From: [Scytonema hofmanni] UTEX 2349
GTDB taxonomy: Bacteria > Cyanobacteriota > Cyanobacteriia > Cyanobacteriales > Nostocaceae
Assembly (NCBI RefSeq): GCF_000582685.1
Contig: NZ_KK073769.1
Span: 1,316,564-1,380,563, forward strand
Reading direction: 5' to 3'
DNA: 64,000 nucleotides
Part shown: positions 34,608-44,038 of the stretch, one piece after another
Layout of the letters: the number at the start of each line of letters is the position of its first letter
Numbering within the stretch: position 1 is the first letter of the stretch
The notes under the pieces: generated by a model
Database searches by the model: none
What the model saw: only the letters and a program-made list of their open reading frames with translations
What the model was told of the DNA's origin: nothing
Translations under genes and position numbers: made by a program

Positions 34608-35162
34608 TTACTTCTTAATTTCGAGAGGATTACTCGTATGAGAAAAACGGTAAATTTGCTCTTGAATTACTGGCGTTGGTGGTGTAACTTGTGTACGATA
34701 AGCAGCGTCGCCACGAGTTAAGCCGATGGCGATCGCCAATAATAAACAACCGAGAATAGTTAACCCCATAATAAATAAAGCAAAAATTTCGCCTTGTGAG
34801 AGCGGGCGATCACTCGCATCAAGGTAAGCTGATTTTGACCAATCATAAAATTTAGCTACGGGATGGTTCAAGTCAGCGGGTGCTTGAATGATGCCGCTTC
34901 GAGAGTAGCCAATTTTTAAATCGTAGCTTAATCGGCGTTCTGGGCTGCTGAGAGTGGCGTAAGCTTCGTTGAGTTGCTGAAATTTAGCAGTAGCGATCGC
35001 AGTAGGTAAGTCTGTAGTATCTGGATGAAAGCATTTGCTCAGTTCCCGATAAGCATGACGGATTTCGATTACCGATGCCGAGGGATGCAGTCCTAGTAGG
35101 GAGTAATAAGTATCACTCCTTTGTGGCATTGCCCCGTTTTGATTCACGGTTGTTTGAGTCAC
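34608..35162 (-). CDS. Membrane-anchored J-domain protein
   Basis: 184 residues from GTG 35162; an ATG at 35129 (MPQRSDTYYSLLG) is an alternative start. J domain at the N-terminus: YYSLLGLHPSASVIEIRHAYRELSKCFHPDTTD with the HPD tripeptide, then FQQLNEAYATLSSPERRLSYD. A hydrophobic segment near residues 130-150 (IFALFIMGLTILGCLLLAIAIGL) anchors it. No zinc finger and no DnaJ C-terminal domain, so it acts as a local Hsp70 recruiter at a membrane. Pairing with DUF3143 is seen here but its meaning is not known. Confidence 0.85.
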   Translation of the reverse strand: MTQTTVNQNGAMPQRSDTYYSLLGLHPSASVIEIRHAYRELSKCFHPDTTDLPTAIATAKFQQLNEAYATLSSPERRLSYDLKIGYSRSGIIQAPADLNHPVAKFYDWSKSAYLDASDRPLSQGEIFALFIMGLTILGCLLLAIAIGLTRGDAAYRTQVTPPTPVIQEQIYRFSHTSNPLEIKK

Positions 35163-35493
35163 GATCAAGTTTTTTCTTATTTTAAACCTGAGGATGGCTG
35201 AGTAGGCGATCGCACGGGAAATCTCTTACCCTATTTCCTTTAGACATAGGAGTATAAATTTAATTATGCGTTGCCCGAAACCCTTGATTAGACGTAGCAC
35301 TTGGTAGTCTCTACGTATGACTCTGGCGATTTCCTTTGAGCTTAGTACACTTTTTGAGTGATTACCAACGTCAACTTTCCACAGCTTTTGATGATAAAAA
35401 GTCAGGTGAACTGAGATTTATTTCCCACTTATGGGAAATCTAAGTGTAGGTGGCACTCCGAATTGGATTGGCACGCTACTATTCAAAATTACA

Positions 35494-36663
35494 ATGAGTG
35501 TAGTTATGTTTCGAGTTGTTGTTGGTCATAGTGACGATCCTGATTCTCAAAGCGCGATCGCTGAAATTCTAACTGAATGTATCTCCTCTCTTGCTGGGTT
35601 AACTCCTCAGGCTGGACTTTTATTTGCAGCTATAGACTTTGACCATGCCTTAATTTTGCAGCACATTCAGAATGCTTTTCCCGGAATTGAGTTGATTGGT
35701 GGAACTACAAATGGAGAAATCTCTTCAATTCTGGAGTTTCAACAAGATTCTCTTGTCTTAATGCTGTTTGCTGGCAACGATGTGGAAATTCATTCAGGTA
35801 TTGGACGAGAAGCATCCAAAAATCCAGCATTGGCAGCCCAACAAGCGATCGCACAAGCAAAAGCAAAAAGTGCATCTCTGCCACAATTATGCCTCACCTT
35901 CCCCGAAAGTCTGACGAGCAATGAGGTGTTGATTTTAGAAGGTTTAAAACAAAGTCTGGGAGAGGATATTCCCATAATTGGGGGAATCACTGCCGATGAC
36001 TATACCTTTGAAAAGACCTATCAATTTTTCCAGGGTGAAGTATTAAGTGATTCAGTGCCAGTGCTGCTGTTTTCTGGAAAACTACTATTTGGACACGGAG
36101 TTGCCAGTGGTTGGACTCCTGTCAGCCAACGTAGTCGTGTCACAAAAGTGAATGGCAATGTAGTTTATGAAATTGATGGACAGCGTGCCTTAGATTTCTA
36201 TCAGCATTATCTTGGTGAAGAAGGATTTGCAGTCAACTATGCGATTCATGCCTTAGCAGTTTTTGATTCGCAAAACCATTTCTATATGAGAGCGCCTAAA
36301 GGTTACGATCAACAATCTGGTAGTATGACATTCTTTTCAGCTATTCCTGAACAGGCAATTGTGCAAATTACCGATGCTACTCGTGAAAATATATTATCAG
36401 CTTCTGAGACATCCCTGAAAAATGCGATCGCCCATTATCCTGGTGTAGAGCCAACAGCAGCATTGCTTATTTCCTGTGGAGCTCGTAGACGAATTCTGGG
36501 AACTCTGACTATAAAAGAGTATCAGCTTGTCAAAACTCATTTACCAGAGGCATTACCCTGTTGTGGTTTCTACGCTTACGGTGAAATTGCTCCTTTGGTG
36601 GGTGGAGGTCAAACGCAATTTCACAACAAAACCTTTGTCACACTGCTAATGGGAACAAAATGA
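35494..36663 (+). CDS. FIST-domain sensory protein
   Basis: About 389 residues from ATG 35494 (MSVVMFRVVVG; ATG 35506 also possible; the open frame extends 21 codons further upstream). FIST N domain: AGLLFAAIDFDHALILQHIQNAFPGIELIGGTTNGEIS, DSLVLMLFAG, GEDIPIIGGITADDYTF and the linker GHGVASGWTPV. The FIST C domain ends with ALLISCGARRRILG and LPCCGFYAYGEIAPL. FIST domains are thought to bind small ligands such as amino acids. The gene is 7 bp ahead of a histidine kinase that lacks any input domain, so it very probably supplies the signal. Confidence 0.9.
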   Translation: MSVVMFRVVVGHSDDPDSQSAIAEILTECISSLAGLTPQAGLLFAAIDFDHALILQHIQNAFPGIELIGGTTNGEISSILEFQQDSLVLMLFAGNDVEIHSGIGREASKNPALAAQQAIAQAKAKSASLPQLCLTFPESLTSNEVLILEGLKQSLGEDIPIIGGITADDYTFEKTYQFFQGEVLSDSVPVLLFSGKLLFGHGVASGWTPVSQRSRVTKVNGNVVYEIDGQRALDFYQHYLGEEGFAVNYAIHALAVFDSQNHFYMRAPKGYDQQSGSMTFFSAIPEQAIVQITDATRENILSASETSLKNAIAHYPGVEPTAALLISCGARRRILGTLTIKEYQLVKTHLPEALPCCGFYAYGEIAPLVGGGQTQFHNKTFVTLLMGTK

Positions 36664-36670
36664 GTGATGT

Positions 36671-37750
36671 ATGGATAACCAAGACAATTCCATACAGATT
36701 CAAGAGTTAGAAAAGACAACCCGCATCTTGCGGAAAAAGCTCGAACGTTCTGAAACTGAACGTCGTCAGCTAGAATCTCAAATTGCCACAAAGGAATTTT
36801 TACTGAAGAAAATCATTTGTGAGTTAGAAGAGTCTCAAACAGACTTGCAGCAAAGAAGCCAAGAGTTAGAAAATACGCTTAATAATTTGCATAAGATGCA
36901 AGCTCAGATGATTCAAAGCGAAAAGATGTCTGCCTTAGGTCAAATGGTGGCTGGCATTGCTCATGAAATTAATAATCCTGTTAGCTTTATTTACGGAAAC
37001 CTCAGCCATATCAGCCAATACACCAATGACTTACTGCGACTTGTCCAGCTTTATCACCGTTATTTCCCCAACCCACCAGTCGAAATTCAAACTGAACGCA
37101 AAACCATCGATTTAGAATTTCTGGAAAAAGACGCGATTATGGTATTGCAATCAATGAATATTGGAACAGAGCGCATTCGGGATATTGTGCTGTCACTGCG
37201 TAACTTTTCGCGCTTAGATCAAAGTGAGTTCAAAGCGGTGGATATTCATGAAGGCATCGACAATACTTTGATGATTTTGCAGCACCGCCTCAAAGCCACT
37301 GACAAAAGCCCAGAAATTGAGGTTATCAAAGACTACGGCAATTTATCTAATGTAGAATGTTATGCCGGACAGGTCAACCAGGTGTTTATGAACATTCTAG
37401 TAAATGCGATTGATGCCCTCGAAGAATTTAATGCCAAACGAACTTATCAGGAAATCCGGGATAATCCCTGTCGCATCACGATTCGTACTTCTGTTGTTGA
37501 TTTTTTATGGGTAAAAATTGCCATCGCTGATAATGGGTCTGGCATCCCCGAATCGATTCAAAAACGGATTTTCAATCCGTTCTTTACAACAAAACCTGTG
37601 GGCAAGGGAACAGGAATGGGAATGGCTATCAGCTATCAAATCATCACCGAAAAACATGGTGGCAAATTAGAATTTTTTTCCAAACCTGGAAAAGGAACGG
37701 AGTTTGTGGTTCAAATTCCTATGCGGCAGCAAGTCTCGAAAGTAGTCTAA
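36671..37750 (+). CDS. Histidine kinase partnered with the FIST protein
   Basis: 359 residues. The N-terminal 85 residues are a coiled coil (LEKTTRILRKKLERSETERRQLESQ). The phospho-acceptor His98 is in VAGIAHEINNPVSFIYGNL. The ATPase part has QVNQVFMNILVNAIDAL (N box), IADNGSGIPESI, FFTTKPVGKGTGMGMA and KPGKGTEFVV. There are no membrane segments, input domain or receiver, so it must work with the FIST protein encoded just upstream. Its kinase core is a close paralogue of the H-NOX-linked kinase (16689-18137), including the ERI.(D/E)IVLSLRNFSRLD segment. Confidence 0.93.
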   Translation: MDNQDNSIQIQELEKTTRILRKKLERSETERRQLESQIATKEFLLKKIICELEESQTDLQQRSQELENTLNNLHKMQAQMIQSEKMSALGQMVAGIAHEINNPVSFIYGNLSHISQYTNDLLRLVQLYHRYFPNPPVEIQTERKTIDLEFLEKDAIMVLQSMNIGTERIRDIVLSLRNFSRLDQSEFKAVDIHEGIDNTLMILQHRLKATDKSPEIEVIKDYGNLSNVECYAGQVNQVFMNILVNAIDALEEFNAKRTYQEIRDNPCRITIRTSVVDFLWVKIAIADNGSGIPESIQKRIFNPFFTTKPVGKGTGMGMAISYQIITEKHGGKLEFFSKPGKGTEFVVQIPMRQQVSKVV

Positions 37751-37857
37751 GGCGGAATGCTTGTTTATTTTAGGACTTAGGGATTGACAGGAAATACCAA
37801 ATGTTGTTGAAATTTAGCAGTAGCGATCGCACGCCCAATCTCTGATCCAATTTCCTT

Positions 37858-37882
37858 GTAGAGACGTAGCATTGCTACGTCA
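37858..37882. repeat. Palindromic repeat, TAGCA-type core, truncated
   Basis: GTAGAGACGTAGCA followed by TTGCTACGTC; the outer right arm is lost. The surrounding 37751-38042 has no gene. A 24-bp stretch at 37808-37831 is identical to part of the J-domain gene at 34978-35001. Confidence 0.7.
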
Positions 37883-38042
37883 TCGAATAATAAAAACTGG
37901 GATGCACCCCCCGGCGCAATGTCTGTTTAGGATTTGCTGCCAAAATCAAGATTTTTTTGACTGGAATGCTATTACTCATTTGGTTAAGCTTGTACAGGAT
38001 GGATATAACCTCATTATTAAAGGTAGATACACTCCCTCATTC

Positions 38043-39038
38043 CTATCCCAGTAAATCAGCGCGGGGTTTAAAGGTTTCAATTTGCCGCAATTTTTCGTAT
38101 AATTCTTTTTCTTCTTGGCTAATAGTTTTCGGAGTAACTATCTGAATTTCTACCAATTGATCGCCACGTTTACCTGCTTCGTTGGGGTAGCCTTTATTAG
38201 CGAGTCGGAATCGTTGACCAGACCTAACTCCTTGGGGAATTGACATTTTCACGGGTCCATCGAGAGTTGGTGCTTCTACCTGTCCCCCTAAAACGGCTTC
38301 GCTGGGAGTCACGGGTACTTGGCAAAATATATTTAAGCCTTCTAATTTAAACAGAAGATGCGGTTCAACGGTAATTTTTAGATACAAGTCACCACCACCA
38401 ACGCCTTGGTTACGCAGGCGGATGGTTTGACCTGTTACCATACCTGGAGGCATAGTCACTTCTAGCGATCGCCCATCTTCTAAGCGAATGCGTTCATTAC
38501 CGCCTACATAAGCTTTTTCTAGTGGTAAAGTTAATCTCGCTTCTATATCTCGACGGGTACTGCGAGGAGTTTTTGGTACTGTGTATTCAACTTTGCTTCG
38601 GGGGCTACGATATGGATCGCGGTTAGCACCATTAGTAGAATCACTTGCCCCATTTTTATCATTTTTTACACCGACAACTTGATTAATAAAGTCCTCAAAG
38701 TTGGCAAAATCGCTAGGATTTACATCTTGAGTATTAGTGCGATCGCCCTTATTACCCCAACCTTTACCCTTTGATGTCTGGGAATTGCCACTAAAGCCTC
38801 TTTGATTCCAGTAGCGGCTAAACTGATCGTATTGCGCTCGTTTAGTTGGATCGCTAAGGATTTCATAAGCTTCACCGATATCCTTAAATTTGTCTTCGGC
38901 TGTTTTGTTTCCCGGATTTAAGTCTGGGTGATACTGCCGTGCTAATCGGCGATAATTCTTTTTAATTTCCTCACTTGAGGCTTCTTTAGGTACTCCTAAA
39001 ATCTCGTAATAATCGCGAAAATTCTGCAAATTTTGCAT
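38043..39038 (-). CDS. dnaJ: DnaJ/CbpA-type co-chaperone
   Basis: 331 residues. N-terminal J domain DYYEILGVPKEASSEEIKKNYRRLARQYHPDLNPGN with HPD and then FKDIGEAYEILSDPTKRAQYD. A Gly/Asn/Ser-rich linker follows (about 75-150). Two substrate-binding C-terminal domains start at DIEARLTLPLEKAYVGG, with LYLKITVEPH and APTLDGPVKMSIPQGVRSGQRFRL. No CxxCxGxG zinc fingers, so it is a type II (CbpA-like) J protein. It follows dnaK by about 160 bp on the same strand, as in the dnaK3-dnaJ cluster of other cyanobacteria. Confidence 0.94.
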   Translation of the reverse strand: MQNLQNFRDYYEILGVPKEASSEEIKKNYRRLARQYHPDLNPGNKTAEDKFKDIGEAYEILSDPTKRAQYDQFSRYWNQRGFSGNSQTSKGKGWGNKGDRTNTQDVNPSDFANFEDFINQVVGVKNDKNGASDSTNGANRDPYRSPRSKVEYTVPKTPRSTRRDIEARLTLPLEKAYVGGNERIRLEDGRSLEVTMPPGMVTGQTIRLRNQGVGGGDLYLKITVEPHLLFKLEGLNIFCQVPVTPSEAVLGGQVEAPTLDGPVKMSIPQGVRSGQRFRLANKGYPNEAGKRGDQLVEIQIVTPKTISQEEKELYEKLRQIETFKPRADLLG

Positions 39039-39170
39039 AGTCAGTTTAACTATATATTTTAGATTTTATTAATATTTAATGGCTAATAGTGCTATTAACT
39101 ATTACTTGTTACGAGAACGCAAATCCGAATCAATCAACTTCATTTTGGCGCTACTAATCTGATAATACAA

Positions 39171-39188
39171 GGGCGGAAAACTCCGCCC
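39171..39188 (-). terminator. Hairpin after dnaK
   Basis: GGGCGGA-AAAC-TCCGCCC, a perfect 7-bp stem, 12 bp after the dnaK stop. On the minus strand only a weak T-tract follows (CTTGTATTATC), so it may attenuate rather than stop transcription into dnaJ. Confidence 0.6.
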
Positions 39189-39199
39189 ATTCAAAAGTA

Positions 39200-41359
39200 C
39201 TATAACCAATCGTCGTCTTCATCATCCCAGTTATCTTGGAAACTTGAACGTGATCGCCGTGAAGAACCGCTGTCATAGGAGGAGGGACGACTGTCTTTGT
39301 CTCTATAGTCGCGGTTGCCGCTGTAATCCCTGTTGTTGCCGTAGTCTTTATTGCCGCTGTAATCTCTGTTACTACTGTAATCCCTGTTGTTGCCGTAGTC
39401 TGTGTTGCTACGGTAGTCTCTGCCATAGGAATCGCGATCGCGAGAGTTATCTCTTAAATTGTCTCGCTGACGTTCTTTATCTTTATCGCCGGTGAAGATT
39501 TCCTTGATCGTACCCAACAAGTCATCCTCTTCGTCGTCAGCATAATACTGCCGCACTTCCCGATTTAGATCGTATAAAGCATCTTGCAGGTCAGCGTAAC
39601 TTTGGTCAATACCGCGATCATCATTTTTTTGTAAACTTTCGCGTAGTTCCCGACAAATAGTGTCAATTCGTTGACGCCTGTTTCGGGCAAATTGCATTCC
39701 AAAATCTAGCGCCACTTCTCTGAGTTGTCTTTCTGATGATAAAATTAAAGCCTCGGCACGGGTGCGCTTTTCTACTCGTTCTTTACGTTCCCGGTCTTCA
39801 TCAGCATATTTTTGAGCATCTTGAATCATTCGGTTAACTTCCGACTCGCTTAAGGTAGAAGCACCTTGAATCGTCACACTTTGCTCTCGTCCTGTAGTTC
39901 TATCTAAAGCCGTTACCTGTAAAATACCGTTGGCATCGATATCAAAAGATACCTGAATTTGTGGGACTCCTCGTGGTGCTGGCGGAATGCCATACAGCTT
40001 GAACCGTCCTAAAGACTTGTTATTTGCTGCCATTTCCCGTTCACCTTGGACAGCGTGAATTTCCACGGTATTTTGGTTATTTTCTGATGTGGAAAAAATG
40101 TCAGAGCGACGTACTGGTATAGTTGTATTGCGGGGAATCAGCTTTTTCATGACACCGCCGATGGTTTCTAAGCCGATAGATAAAGGCGTGACATCCAAAA
40201 GCAGCACATCCTTAAGTTCTCCAGCGAGAATACCTGCTTGAATTGCCGCACCAACTGCCACAACTTCATCGGGGTTCACATTTTCGTTGGGTTCGATGCC
40301 GATTAAGTCACGTACTAACTGCTTTATCATGGGGATGCGGGTACATCCACCCACCAAGACAACTTCATCGATATCCTCAGGTGTTAAACCGGCATCTTTC
40401 AACGCTCTTTTGACTGGTGTTCTGACCCGACTTACCAAGTCGGTGCATAAAGCTTCAAATTCCGAGCGAGTCAAGCGAGTTTCGATATGTTTAGGACCTT
40501 CTTCAGTAGCGGTGATGAAGGGTAAGTTAATATCGGTAACGCTGACGGCGGAAAGTTCAATTTTAGCCTTTTCCGCAGCTTCCATGAGGCGTTGTAAAGC
40601 TTGGCGATCGCTTCTTCTTAAGTCTACTCCTTCTGTTTCCAGAAATTGCTCTGCCAACCAATCAACTACTTTCTTGTCAAAATCATTACCGCCTAACTGC
40701 GTATCTCCACTAGTGGATTTAACTTCAAACACGCCATCGCCAACTTCCAAAATCGAGACATCGAAGGTGCCACCACCCAAATCAAATACTAAGATTGTCT
40801 CCGTCTCACCGCGATCCAATCCATAAGCCAAAGAAGCTGCGGTAGGTTCATTAAGAATTCGCAATACATCCAAACCGGCAATTCGACCAGCATCTCGCGT
40901 TGCTTGCCGTTGAGAATCGTTAAAATAAGCAGGTACGGTAATTACTGCCCCGGTGACTGTATCGCCTAAATAACGACTCGCATCGTCTGCCAGTTTTTTC
41001 AGCACCATTGCGGAAATTTCTTCTGGGGCGAAGTCTTTACTGAGTTTAGGGCAGACTATTTTAATACTGCCTACTTCGTCTTTGCGAATTGTGTAGGGTA
41101 CTCGCTTTGATTCTGAACTCAGTTCGCTATACCTGCGCCCAATGAAGCGTTTTACGGCAAAAAAGGTATTTTGGGGATTGAGGACGGTTTGACGCCGTGC
41201 CATTTGCCCAACGACTCTTTCGCCTTCTTTGCTGAAGCCAACGACGGAGGGGGTTGTTCGCATTCCTTCTGCATTGGCAATCACCACCGGCTTGCCACCC
41301 TCCATGACGGCGACTACTGAGTTGGTTGTACCCAAGTCGATGCCGACTACCTTGCCCAT
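39200..41359 (-). CDS. dnaK: DnaK (DnaK3-like Hsp70) with repetitive C-terminal tail
   Basis: 719 residues, longer than the usual 630-640. ATPase domain: VVGIDLGTTNSVVAV, VITVPAYFNDSQRQATRDAG, VFDLGGGTFDVSIL, VVLVGGCTRIP. The substrate domain follows, with VLLLDVTPLSIGLETIGGVM. After the lid region the last 90 residues are unlike DnaK1/2: a charged stretch, then repeated (N/G)(N)RDY(S/G) units (NTDYGNNRDYSSNRDYSGNKDY...) and an acidic end DNWDDEDDDWL. A long C-terminal extension and a following dnaJ match the thylakoid-associated DnaK3 type. The tail may mediate membrane or ribosome association; that is inference. Confidence 0.95.
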   Translation of the reverse strand: MGKVVGIDLGTTNSVVAVMEGGKPVVIANAEGMRTTPSVVGFSKEGERVVGQMARRQTVLNPQNTFFAVKRFIGRRYSELSSESKRVPYTIRKDEVGSIKIVCPKLSKDFAPEEISAMVLKKLADDASRYLGDTVTGAVITVPAYFNDSQRQATRDAGRIAGLDVLRILNEPTAASLAYGLDRGETETILVFDLGGGTFDVSILEVGDGVFEVKSTSGDTQLGGNDFDKKVVDWLAEQFLETEGVDLRRSDRQALQRLMEAAEKAKIELSAVSVTDINLPFITATEEGPKHIETRLTRSEFEALCTDLVSRVRTPVKRALKDAGLTPEDIDEVVLVGGCTRIPMIKQLVRDLIGIEPNENVNPDEVVAVGAAIQAGILAGELKDVLLLDVTPLSIGLETIGGVMKKLIPRNTTIPVRRSDIFSTSENNQNTVEIHAVQGEREMAANNKSLGRFKLYGIPPAPRGVPQIQVSFDIDANGILQVTALDRTTGREQSVTIQGASTLSESEVNRMIQDAQKYADEDRERKERVEKRTRAEALILSSERQLREVALDFGMQFARNRRQRIDTICRELRESLQKNDDRGIDQSYADLQDALYDLNREVRQYYADDEEDDLLGTIKEIFTGDKDKERQRDNLRDNSRDRDSYGRDYRSNTDYGNNRDYSSNRDYSGNKDYGNNRDYSGNRDYRDKDSRPSSYDSGSSRRSRSSFQDNWDDEDDDWL

Positions 41360-41475
41360 GCGTTGCTGTTCTCCTAAGTGTCTAATAAATTTTATTTGTT
41401 TGCAAGCAATGCTTGATTTATTCTATCTTGCAGTTGGGAATTACACTTGAAACAGCGTTCATTGCTATAATTCAT

Positions 41476-42324
41476 GTGAATTTAAAAGAGCAGCTGCAAA
41501 CTCATCTTAGGTTTATAGCCCGCGATCGCGATCCGTATTTGGCGACTGGCGGACATTTTTTTGTCCAACAATACATTCGCGAACAATTTGAACAATCGGG
41601 AAGTGTGGAAATCCACACCTTTGAGGCAAACGGCAAAGCTGGTAAAAACCTGATCTTGAATTTACCTCCATTGGAGAGATTTTCAAAGAAGGATTTACCA
41701 CCTATTTTAATTGCAGCACACTATGATGCTGTACCAGGAACACCAGGAGCTGATGATAATGCTACAGGTGTAGCTGTGTTGCTGGAATTGGCAAGGATGT
41801 TTGCCACGCAGCCAATTAAATATCCTTTGCGATTGGTAGCTTTTGATCTGGAAGAATATGGCTTAGTTGGTAGCGCTGATTATGCAGCTAAGTTAAAGCA
41901 AGAAAAGCGATCGCTTCGTTTGATGATGTCTTTGGAAATGTTGGGTTATTGCGATGCAACTCCTAATTCGCAAAATTATCCCCCACCTTTAGAACGCTTT
42001 TATCCAAATAAAGGCGATTTTATTGCTTTAATTGGCAATTTACGGACATTGCCCGATTTAATTAATCTGAGTCGCAGTATTCGTCAATCTGGTACACCTA
42101 GCGAATGGCTACCTGTGCCAAATAGAGGCATAATTGTTCCCGATATGAGACTAAGCGATCATGCACCTTTTTGGGATGCGGGTTATCCAGCAATTATGGT
42201 GACAGATACCGCATTTATGCGAAATCCACATTATCACAAACCAAGTGATGCGATCGCAACTTTGAATTTAGATTTTCTTACAGGCGTCTGTCAAGGTTTG
42301 GAAAGAGGTATTAGAAAGTTGTGA
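41476..42324 (+). CDS. M28-family zinc aminopeptidase
   Basis: About 282 residues from GTG at 41476 (MNLKEQLQTHL); the frame also opens at a TTG at 41413. Metal-ligand motifs of M28: IAAHYDAVPGTPGADDNATG (His, Asp), VAFDLEEYGLVGS (Glu-Glu), SLEMLGYCD and PHYHKPSDAIATL (late His). No signal peptide with the shorter start, so it would be cytoplasmic. It is divergent from dnaK. The substrate is probably small peptides. Confidence 0.88.
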   Translation: MNLKEQLQTHLRFIARDRDPYLATGGHFFVQQYIREQFEQSGSVEIHTFEANGKAGKNLILNLPPLERFSKKDLPPILIAAHYDAVPGTPGADDNATGVAVLLELARMFATQPIKYPLRLVAFDLEEYGLVGSADYAAKLKQEKRSLRLMMSLEMLGYCDATPNSQNYPPPLERFYPNKGDFIALIGNLRTLPDLINLSRSIRQSGTPSEWLPVPNRGIIVPDMRLSDHAPFWDAGYPAIMVTDTAFMRNPHYHKPSDAIATLNLDFLTGVCQGLERGIRKL

Positions 42325-42398
42325 AAAATAGGGATTAGGATTTTTGGAAATAAGTAAGTGGGGGTAATAAAAGCAGATTGCGTCGTTATAAAATACAT

Positions 42399-42423
42399 GT
42401 AGAGACGTAGCATTGCTACGTCT
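42399..42423. repeat. Palindromic repeat, TAGCA-type core
   Basis: GTAGAGACGTAGCA then TTGCTACGTCT. The flank TGGGTTTTAGGTTTTACGTATGTAC resembles that of the copy at 19470, showing a longer mobile unit. It sits in the spacer 42325-42547, which has no gene. Confidence 0.8.
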
Positions 42424-42547
42424 TAGAGTGGGTTTTAGGTTTTACGTATGTACCTCATCTATCTGAAATTTGCTGTAAAAGCCAAGAAAATGTTTTTTGG
42501 TGTTCAAAAGTCATTTCTGATATAAATAAAATTTACAAAAAGTTGAG

Positions 42548-44038
42548 ATGATGATGAATAACAAGTTACCATTAAGCAACTTTGTGCCAATCGATTCTTC
42601 TTTCATTAATCGAAATACTCTTTACCAAAAATTTTACTCAAAGATTCTTCCTAATCCCTATTTAGATAGAAGTTTGGTGAGTTTCCAAGATAATAAGCAA
42701 GCTCCATTTTCTTCCTGGTTTAAATATAGAGAAGGTTTTTCAGAAAAGCTAGTTACTTATCTTCTTCAAAACTTAAAGCCACAACCTGGTATTCTACTTG
42801 ATCCATTTTCGGGATCTGGCTCATCTCTATTCGCTGCAAGTGCCTTGGGGTGGCAATCTATAGGAATTGAACTTTTGCCTGTGGGCATTTTTGCCACGAA
42901 ATCTCGGCTTGCGTCTCAAAAGATTAATGTAAACTTATTAAATACAGTAATTTTGCATTTGAAAACAATAAATTTTTTAGATTACTACAACCAGACTGAT
43001 ACATTTAATCATATTGCAATTACACAAGGAGCATTCTCTTCTCTAAATGAAAATAAGTTAATAGGTTATTTATTTTATTGTAATAATTATATTTGTGATG
43101 AAGATATACGTTCTCTACTTTTGTATGCTGCTTTTTGTATACTGGAAGATACTAGCTATACCAGAAAAGATGGTCAATATCTACGTTGGGATACTCGCTC
43201 AGGTCGTTCTAAAGGAAAAAATGAATTTAATAAAGGGGAAATTTTAAATTTTGATAATGCAATTAACCAAAAACTAAAGCAAATTGCATCAGATTTAGAT
43301 GTCAGTTCTATACAGTTGAATTTATTTGATAATAGTTTATCATTGCAAGATACAGTTGAAAAGCCGGAACCTAAACTTTTTCAAGGCTCTTGTTTAGAAA
43401 TTCTTCCGACTATCGAAGAAAGCAGTATTGATTTTGTCATAACTTCACCACCTTATGCCAATAGATATGATTACACTCGCACCTATGCTCTTGAACTTGC
43501 ATACTTAGGATGCAGTGAAGAAAAAGTCAAGCATTTACGCCAAACAATGTTGTCGTGTACTGTCGAAAATCGAGATAAGCGCAATTATTTAGAAAATTAT
43601 TATATTGATATAGGACGTTATCAGGATTTCTTAAAAATAGATTTAACTTTCCAAAATCAGGCTGCGTTACAAGAAGTATTAGGAATTTTGGAAAATTATG
43701 GAACAGAAGGTAAGTTGAATAACAAAAATATTACCAGAATGCTACGTAATTATTTTTATGAAATGTGCTTTGTCATCTATGAATTAGCTCGAATCCTCAA
43801 AGCTGGAGGCATAGTGACAATGGTAAACGACAACGTTCGATATGCTGGAGAGGAAATTCCTGTAGACCTAATTTTATCTGATATAGCAGAGTCTTTTGGG
43901 CTGGTAACACGACACATTTGGATATTAGGGCAAGGAAAAGGTAATAGTAGTCAGCAAATGGGAAATCACGGTCGCTCAGAATTGCGTAAATGTGTATATA
44001 TTTGGGAAAAGCTGCACTGTGACAACAGAGGAAAATAA
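42548..44038 (+). CDS. Type II DNA methyltransferase (beta-class, TSPPY)
   Basis: 496 residues. The SAM-binding motif LLDPFSGSGSSLFAASALGWQSIGIEL (about 77-103) lies before the catalytic TSPPYAN motif (about residue 298), and a final AGGIVTMVNDNVRY segment is present. The TSPPY form suggests N4-cytosine or N6-adenine methylation. The base composition is lower in GC than that of the housekeeping genes around it, which hints at horizontal acquisition. It overlaps the next gene and clearly protects host DNA against it. Confidence 0.9.
   Translation: MMMNNKLPLSNFVPIDSSFINRNTLYQKFYSKILPNPYLDRSLVSFQDNKQAPFSSWFKYREGFSEKLVTYLLQNLKPQPGILLDPFSGSGSSLFAASALGWQSIGIELLPVGIFATKSRLASQKINVNLLNTVILHLKTINFLDYYNQTDTFNHIAITQGAFSSLNENKLIGYLFYCNNYICDEDIRSLLLYAAFCILEDTSYTRKDGQYLRWDTRSGRSKGKNEFNKGEILNFDNAINQKLKQIASDLDVSSIQLNLFDNSLSLQDTVEKPEPKLFQGSCLEILPTIEESSIDFVITSPPYANRYDYTRTYALELAYLGCSEEKVKHLRQTMLSCTVENRDKRNYLENYYIDIGRYQDFLKIDLTFQNQAALQEVLGILENYGTEGKLNNKNITRMLRNYFYEMCFVIYELARILKAGGIVTMVNDNVRYAGEEIPVDLILSDIAESFGLVTRHIWILGQGKGNSSQQMGNHGRSELRKCVYIWEKLHCDNRGK

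Noticed and set aside
39154..39495. Long antisense and alternate-frame readings over the dnaK tail, rich in Thr or Cys
   Set aside because: They are shadows of the repetitive NRDY coding sequence.
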